From assembly GCF_041080625.1 (NCBI RefSeq), contig NZ_CP163518.1, positions 8,425,501 through 8,489,500 on the forward strand: a stretch of 64,000 bases of DNA, read 5' to 3'. Origin of the DNA: Streptomyces sp. CG1. GTDB lineage: Bacteria; Actinomycetota; Actinomycetes; Streptomycetales; Streptomycetaceae. The notes beneath the pieces are model-generated. The model was not told where the DNA came from, did not search any database, and was given only the letters and a program-made list of their open reading frames with translations. The position numbers and the translations under genes were made by a program. How positions within the stretch are numbered: position 1 is the stretch's first letter; each line of letters starts with the position of its first letter. Positions 59,778 through 64,000 of this stretch are shown piece by piece.

Positions 59778-60613
59778 CGACCACCATCACGGCGAAGTGG
59801 CGCACCGGACTGCTGTACGCGGGCGTCGTCGCGGTCGTGGCCTACTGCCTGGCCCCGTTCTACTGGATGCTGGTCTCCAGCCTCCGCCGCACCTCGGACA
59901 TCTTCGACACCTCGCTGTTTCCCGCCCCGGTGTCGTTCGAGAACTACCGGGCGGTGTTCGACCCCGCACAGGGCTTCACGCGCGCGCTGCTCAACAGCCT
60001 GGTCGTCGCCGGCATCACGACCGCGCTGGCGCTGCTGCTGGCCACGTTCACCGCCTACGCCATGGCCCGGCTGGAGTTCCGCTACAAGCGACTGATCCTG
60101 ACCCTGATCATCGCGACCTCGATGTTCCCGGTGGTCTCGATCGTCGTCCCGCTGCTGAAGCTGTTCACCGACATCGGCTGGATCAACACCTACCAAGCCA
60201 TGATCGTGCCGAGCATGTCCTTCGCACTGCCGCTGGCCGTGTGGAACCTGACCACGTTCTTCCGGCAGATGCCGGACGAACTGGAGCACGCCGCCATGGT
60301 CGACGGCTGCACCCGCGGCCAGGCTTTCCGCAAGGTCATCATCCCGCTCGCCGCGCCCGGCATCGTCACCACCGCGATCATCACCTTCATCGCCGCCTGG
60401 AACGAGTTCCTCATCGCTCTGTCGATGACCAACAAGCCCGGCATGCAGACCGCACCGGTCGCCATTTCGAAGTTCACCGGCGCCACGACGTACGAGACCC
60501 CGTTCGGCAGCCAGATGGCCGCCGGCGTCCTGGTCACGATTCCGCTGGTGGTCATGGTGCTGCTCTTCCAGCGCCGCATCGTCGCCGGGCTCACCGCCGG
60601 CGCGGCGAAGTAG
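59774..60613 (+). CDS. Sugar ABC transporter permease, MalG type
   Basis: A 279-residue permease with six helices. LLYAGVVAVVAYCLAPFYWM at the N-terminus, FTRALLNSLVVAGITTALAL, the EAA loop ELEHAAMVDGCTRGQAFRKV then IIPLAAPGIVTTAI, and a C-terminal QMAAGVLVTIPLVVMVLLFQ. It pairs with the MalF-type partner. No ATPase is encoded in the operon, so a shared MsiK-type ATPase elsewhere in the genome must energise it, as is usual in Streptomyces. ATG overlaps the preceding stop by four bases. Confidence 0.93.
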   Translation: MTTTITAKWRTGLLYAGVVAVVAYCLAPFYWMLVSSLRRTSDIFDTSLFPAPVSFENYRAVFDPAQGFTRALLNSLVVAGITTALALLLATFTAYAMARLEFRYKRLILTLIIATSMFPVVSIVVPLLKLFTDIGWINTYQAMIVPSMSFALPLAVWNLTTFFRQMPDELEHAAMVDGCTRGQAFRKVIIPLAAPGIVTTAIITFIAAWNEFLIALSMTNKPGMQTAPVAISKFTGATTYETPFGSQMAAGVLVTIPLVVMVLLFQRRIVAGLTAGAAK

Positions 60614-60652
60614 ACGCCCTCTCCCCACCGACTCCCAAGGAGCAAGACAACC

Positions 60653-62293
60653 GTGTCCCCCACCGCCGCACCCTGGTGGCGCAGCGCCGTCATCTACCAG
60701 GTCTACATCCGCAGCTTCGCCGACGGTAACGGCGACGGCGTCGGCGACATCGCCGGCATCCGCTCCCGACTGCCGTACCTCAAGTCACTTGGCGTGGACG
60801 CCATCTGGATCAACCCCTGGTACAAGTCCCCGATGGCGGACCACGGTTACGACGTGGCCGACTTCCGCGAGATCGACCCGCTCTTCGGCACCGTCGCCCA
60901 GGCGGAGCAGCTCATCGAGGAGGCACACGAGCACGGGATCCGCGTCATCCCCGACATCGTGCCCAACCACACCTCCGACCAGCACGCCTGGTTCCGGGCG
61001 GCACTCGCGGCCGGGCCGGGCAGCGCGGAGCGCGAGCGCTACGTCTTCCGCCCCGGCCGCGGCCCCGGCGGCGCCGAGCCCCCCAACAACTGGGTCTCCT
61101 GCTTCGGCGGCCCCGCCTGGACGCGTCTGCCCGATGGTGACTGGTACCTCCACCTGTTCGCCCCCGAGCAGCCGGACCTCAACTGGGAACACCCCGAGGT
61201 GAGGGCCGAGTTCGAGTCGGTCCTGCGGTTCTGGTTCAGCCGGGGCGTGGACGGGTTCCGCATCGACGTCGCGCACGGGTTGATCAAGCACCCGGAACTG
61301 CCCGACCTGCCGACCCGTGCCCAGGAAGAGGACGGCCCCCGGCAGCACGTCGACCACCCCCACTGGGACCGCGACGAGGTCCACGGCGTCTTCCGCGCCT
61401 GGCGCACGGTGGCCGACGAGTTCCCCGGCGACCGCTCCTTCGTCGCCGAGGCATGGGCGGACACTCCCGAGCGGCTCGCGGCCTACGTCCGCTCCGACGG
61501 CCTGCACACCGCCTTCAACTTCGATTTCCTCATGACCGACTGGGATCCGAAGGCACTGCGCGCGGTCATCGACGACACGCTGGCGATGCTCGGCTCGGTC
61601 GGTGCCCCGGCCACCTGGGTCATGTCCAACCACGACGTCGTACGCCACCCCAGCCGCTACGGCCGTAAGGCCGCGAGGAAATGGCTGGCCAACGAGCCCT
61701 ACCGGCCCGACGGCCCGGCGAACCTGGAACTGGGCACGCGCCGCGCACGCGCCGCCGCCCTGCTCATGCTCGCCCTGCCCGGCGGCGCCTACATCTACCA
61801 GGGCGAGGAACTCGGCCTGCCCGAGGTCGAAGACCTGCCCGAGTCCGTGCTCCAGGACCCCATCTGGGAACGCTCCGGCCGCACCGAGCGCGGTCGCGAC
61901 GGCTGCCGGGTCCCCATTCCCTGGTCCGGGCACGCTTCACCGTACGGCTTCAGCCCGGAGGGCACAGAGGCCGCACCCTGGCTGCCCCAGCCCGCCGACT
62001 GGGCCGAGCGGAGCGTGACGGCACAGACCGGGGACGTGTCGTCGATGCTGGAGCTCTACCGCAGCGCCCTGCGCGTCCGCCGCGAGCAGCCCGCACTCGG
62101 TGACGGCACCCTCACCTGGCTCGACGCCCCCACCGGAGTCCTCGCCTTCCGCCGCGAACCCGGCTTCGTCTGCGTGGTCAACCTCTCGGCCGAGCCGTAC
62201 CCACTGCCCGAGCGCACCTCGATCCTGCTGACCAGCGAACCCGTCGAGGACGGCCACCTGGCCCCGGACCAGGCGGCCTGGCTCGCGGTGTAA
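60653..62293 (+). CDS. GH13 alpha-glucosidase
   Basis: A 546-residue cytoplasmic glycoside hydrolase. Region I DIVPNHTSDQHAWF (about 101-114), nucleophile in GVDGFRIDVAHGL (D205), acid/base in FVAEAWAD (E266) and stabiliser in SNHDVVRH (D328). WWRSAVIYQVYIRSFADGNG and IWINPWYKSPMADHGYDVAD are typical of the oligo-1,6-glucosidase/alpha-glucosidase subfamilies. It hydrolyses the imported alpha-glucoside (maltose, isomaltose, sucrose or trehalose-like). Start GTG 60653 with AAGGAG upstream. It is last in the LacI-controlled operon. Confidence 0.93.
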   Translation: MSPTAAPWWRSAVIYQVYIRSFADGNGDGVGDIAGIRSRLPYLKSLGVDAIWINPWYKSPMADHGYDVADFREIDPLFGTVAQAEQLIEEAHEHGIRVIPDIVPNHTSDQHAWFRAALAAGPGSAERERYVFRPGRGPGGAEPPNNWVSCFGGPAWTRLPDGDWYLHLFAPEQPDLNWEHPEVRAEFESVLRFWFSRGVDGFRIDVAHGLIKHPELPDLPTRAQEEDGPRQHVDHPHWDRDEVHGVFRAWRTVADEFPGDRSFVAEAWADTPERLAAYVRSDGLHTAFNFDFLMTDWDPKALRAVIDDTLAMLGSVGAPATWVMSNHDVVRHPSRYGRKAARKWLANEPYRPDGPANLELGTRRARAAALLMLALPGGAYIYQGEELGLPEVEDLPESVLQDPIWERSGRTERGRDGCRVPIPWSGHASPYGFSPEGTEAAPWLPQPADWAERSVTAQTGDVSSMLELYRSALRVRREQPALGDGTLTWLDAPTGVLAFRREPGFVCVVNLSAEPYPLPERTSILLTSEPVEDGHLAPDQAAWLAV

Positions 62294-62468
62294 AACCCCT
62301 CGGCCCTCCCGAACCGCCAGGGCACATCCAGGGCAAGGGGATGCCCCGCGGCGCACAAGGTCGTAGTCCTTCGATCTGGTAGCGCCTCGTGGATCTCAAG
62401 CCCGCTCGAAGGGGGCTGCGGCGCTTCACCGGATGGCCGGGCGGGGCGGCCGGCTGAGCGCGCCGCCC

Positions 62469-63311
62469 TCAACTGTTCCGGTTCAGGTACTGGAGGAATG
62501 TGGACACATAGGTCCGATCGGCGGCTTGCGAGCAGGGAAATGTCGCCACGGCGGCATCGAGTTCCGATTGATGGAACTTCCGCCACGTAGGATTCTGAGC
62601 GGCCAGCGCCGCCAATCGGTCCTGGGGCAGTACTTGGTCCCCACCTTGAATGCCGGCCATCACGGACGTGTATTCCTTGCGCAGGTCCGTGATGAGCGCG
62701 AGACGGGATTGCGCCGGATGACCGGCCGCCGCCGCACAGGATCTCCACGTCTCAAGTGCCGATCGGTAACGTCTGTCGTGTTGCACCTCACCGTCCACCC
62801 GAGCCCACTCGGAGTTCGCCTCCGGGATTCCGTATTCCTTTTCGGTCGTGCGCTGTGAGCTGTCTACGCATCCGGGAAGGGCCGCATCGTAAGCCTTGAG
62901 GGAAGCAGCTGAAAGGGCCTTCAGGTAGCTCTTGGCTGTCGTGGCCTCAGGGGTGAAGTGGGGAAACACTGATATTCCGAATCCGTGCTTGCGCGCGTAG
63001 TCGAGGCTCGAGAAGTCTGATGCGTCCTCGACATCAACTACGCTGTGCGGGTTCTTGGGCAGGTACTGGAAGCCGTGCGACTTCATGCATGTGGATGTCA
63101 GGGCCTCCGTGCGAGCGGCAACCTCGAGGTCGAATTCTTCCGACTCCGACTGGCCGGAAGCACCTGCCAGGATCAGCACGAAACGGCGGGTGTTGGCCGT
63201 CGCCCGGGCCGTCTGGCCGCCGTCGGACGGGAAATAGGCGAACCCCGCCGCGACCATCGCGGCAAGGATCACGGCCAGTGTGACCGCAAGGGTCTTGTGT
63301 CTGCCCAGCAT
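62469..63311 (-). CDS. Membrane-anchored or exported protein of unknown function
   Basis: About 280 residues from ATG 63311, which has GGAGGAGG at good distance; the longer frame to 63395 overlaps a hairpin. LAVTLAVILAAMVAAGFAYF (about 8-27) is a signal anchor. The exported part has four spaced cysteines (TSTCMKSHGFQYLP, LPGCVDSSQRTTEK, WRSCAAAAGHPAQS, FPCSQAADRTYVST) that could form two disulfides, and is mainly helical. I do not recognise it beyond the general class of Streptomyces surface proteins with a CMKxxGFxY motif. It lies downstream of a small secreted-protein gene on the same strand. Confidence 0.7.
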   Translation of the reverse strand: MLGRHKTLAVTLAVILAAMVAAGFAYFPSDGGQTARATANTRRFVLILAGASGQSESEEFDLEVAARTEALTSTCMKSHGFQYLPKNPHSVVDVEDASDFSSLDYARKHGFGISVFPHFTPEATTAKSYLKALSAASLKAYDAALPGCVDSSQRTTEKEYGIPEANSEWARVDGEVQHDRRYRSALETWRSCAAAAGHPAQSRLALITDLRKEYTSVMAGIQGGDQVLPQDRLAALAAQNPTWRKFHQSELDAAVATFPCSQAADRTYVSTFLQYLNRNS

Positions 63312-63339
63312 CGTCCGGGCCTCCTCCTTCGACTGGTGT

Positions 63340-63374
63340 GCCCTGGTGCGCTCCGAACCGGGGCGCACCAGGGC
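63340..63374 (-). terminator. Terminator after the small secreted protein
   Basis: GCCCTGGTGCGC, 11-base loop, GCGCACCAGGGC; perfect 12-bp arms between two minus-strand genes, overlapping the upstream end of the longer frame of the downstream gene. Confidence 0.7.
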
Positions 63375-63398
63375 TTCCGCTGCCTGCTCAGGCACCTG

Positions 63399-63800
63399 TC
63401 ACCAGTTGCTCAGGTCGACGCCCACCTGGTCGAAACCCTGGTTGTAGGTGCCGTTGTTGGTGCAGTCGTAGTGCGAGGAGTTCGTACCGTTGCGCGCGAC
63501 GATCGAGGACTCGTACCAGTTTGCTCCGCCGTTGCCCCGGAGGCAGTGGGCCATGTCCTTGCCTCCGTCCTGCCCGGACACCCAGACGAGCGACTGCTGG
63601 TAGCGCTGGTAGCGGCTGTCCCAATTGTTCGCCACGAACTGGTAGTTGCCGGTTCTGCCGAAGTCGTTGTACGAACCGAGTTCCGTGACGTTGCTGGTCT
63701 TTATTTGCGTCTGCGCCTCAGCGGTGCCCGTGGTGAGGCCGATCGTGGCGCAGCAACCTGCGACTGCCAGTGCGCCGAAGGTCCTCCAGTTGCGAGCCAT
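63399..63800 (-). CDS. Small secreted protein of unknown function
   Basis: A 133-residue precursor: MARNWRTFGALAVAGCCATI then GLTTGTAEA is the signal peptide, giving a mature protein of about 100 residues rich in Asn, Tyr, Gln and Gly (ELGSYNDFGRTGNYQFVANN, WDSRYQRYQQSLVWVSGQDG, MAHCLRGNGGANWYESSIVA, YDCTNNGTYNQGFDQVGVDL). Two cysteines (AHC and YDC) may form a disulfide. ATG 63800 has AAGGAG 11 bases upstream. I do not recognise the family; the composition suggests a stable extracellular beta protein. The remaining 200 bases to the window end show no gene. Confidence 0.7.
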   Translation of the reverse strand: MARNWRTFGALAVAGCCATIGLTTGTAEAQTQIKTSNVTELGSYNDFGRTGNYQFVANNWDSRYQRYQQSLVWVSGQDGGKDMAHCLRGNGGANWYESSIVARNGTNSSHYDCTNNGTYNQGFDQVGVDLSNW

Positions 63801-64000
63801 GGTTGATGAGTGCTCCTTCTGTCGTCTTGCCGATCGGAAGTGGTGCGGCGGTGCGTGTGCGGCGCAGTGCGCCGGCCGGGCCACCCCGCGACGAGCTTCA
63901 GGGGGCAACCGGTCCCCCCATGGGGCGTCCGCACCCATTGCCTGCCCACGCGTCTTCGGTGAGCCGTGCTGCAGAGACGCTATGGACACAGATCCGTCGG

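Overview
The window is high-GC actinobacterial DNA, almost certainly from a Streptomyces chromosome. Codons end mostly in G or C, GTG starts and ATGA overlaps are frequent, and TTA leucine codons are very rare. It encodes typical Streptomyces products: an RNase Sa-type ribonuclease, DUF5955 and DUF1062 proteins, SARP and AfsA-type remnants, and IS110 and IS982 elements. From memory, the order malate synthase, IclR regulator, allantoinase, allantoicase, sugar ABC operon, ROK kinase, SNF2 helicase resembles the S. coelicolor region just upstream of the scb/cpk locus. I could not align the two.

Layout. 1-8 kb: a truncated serine hydrolase, a secreted trypsin-like protease with FG-GAP-like repeats, a PadR/membrane-protein pair divergent from another membrane protein, a methyltransferase, an AlaA-type aminotransferase and an HxlR regulator followed by a 39-bp minisatellite. 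8-15 kb: an exported VWA protein with its coupled partner, two divergent NIS siderophore synthetases, a CAP-domain secreted protein and a HipA-like kinase. 15-22 kb: a purine/glyoxylate module (malate synthase, MobA-like nucleotidyltransferase, IclR regulator, allantoinase, allantoicase). Allantoin is opened and cleaved towards glyoxylate, which malate synthase condenses with acetyl-CoA. Paired 15-bp boxes 21 bp apart occur both upstream of aceB and between allR and allB. 22-28 kb: an AIM24 protein, a RibD-like reductase, a secreted RNase, a decayed AfsA-family gene, a histidine kinase/response regulator pair and a P450.

28-35 kb: a sugar-uptake module. A Gfo/Idh oxidoreductase and a GntR/UTRA regulator are divergent, followed by a binding protein, RbsC-type permease, single-domain ATPase, ROK kinase and membrane-anchored protein. 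The same 18-bp operator lies on both sides of the GntR gene. 35-44 kb: a SNF2 helicase coupled to a SWIM zinc-finger protein behind a DNA-damage-type promoter (TTGTCAG-N10-TAGAGT), a small membrane protein, and a drug-efflux MFS protein with a C-terminal tail of beta-sandwich repeats.

44-56 kb is accessory and degraded. An AfsR-like regulator appears broken into a SARP part and a TPR part, with 16-bp inverted repeats at the inner breakpoints. Between them lie a SnoaL-like gene, a frameshifted IS982 transposase and an IS110 copy. Further on are an ECF sigma fragment, a lipoprotein, DUF1062, a collapsed crcB-DUF190 gene beside an intact crcB, a second MFS protein, a membrane spermidine-synthase-like protein and an IS5-type fragment. 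56-62.3 kb: a LacI-controlled operon with binding protein, two permeases and a GH13 alpha-glucosidase. The window ends with two secreted or anchored proteins of unknown function.

No rRNA, tRNA or CRISPR was seen. The most interesting points are the shared operators of the allantoin/aceB and GntR modules, the DNA-damage-type promoter of the helicase/SWIM pair, the AfsA fossil and the split AfsR-like gene. Nothing here is convincingly a wholly new system.
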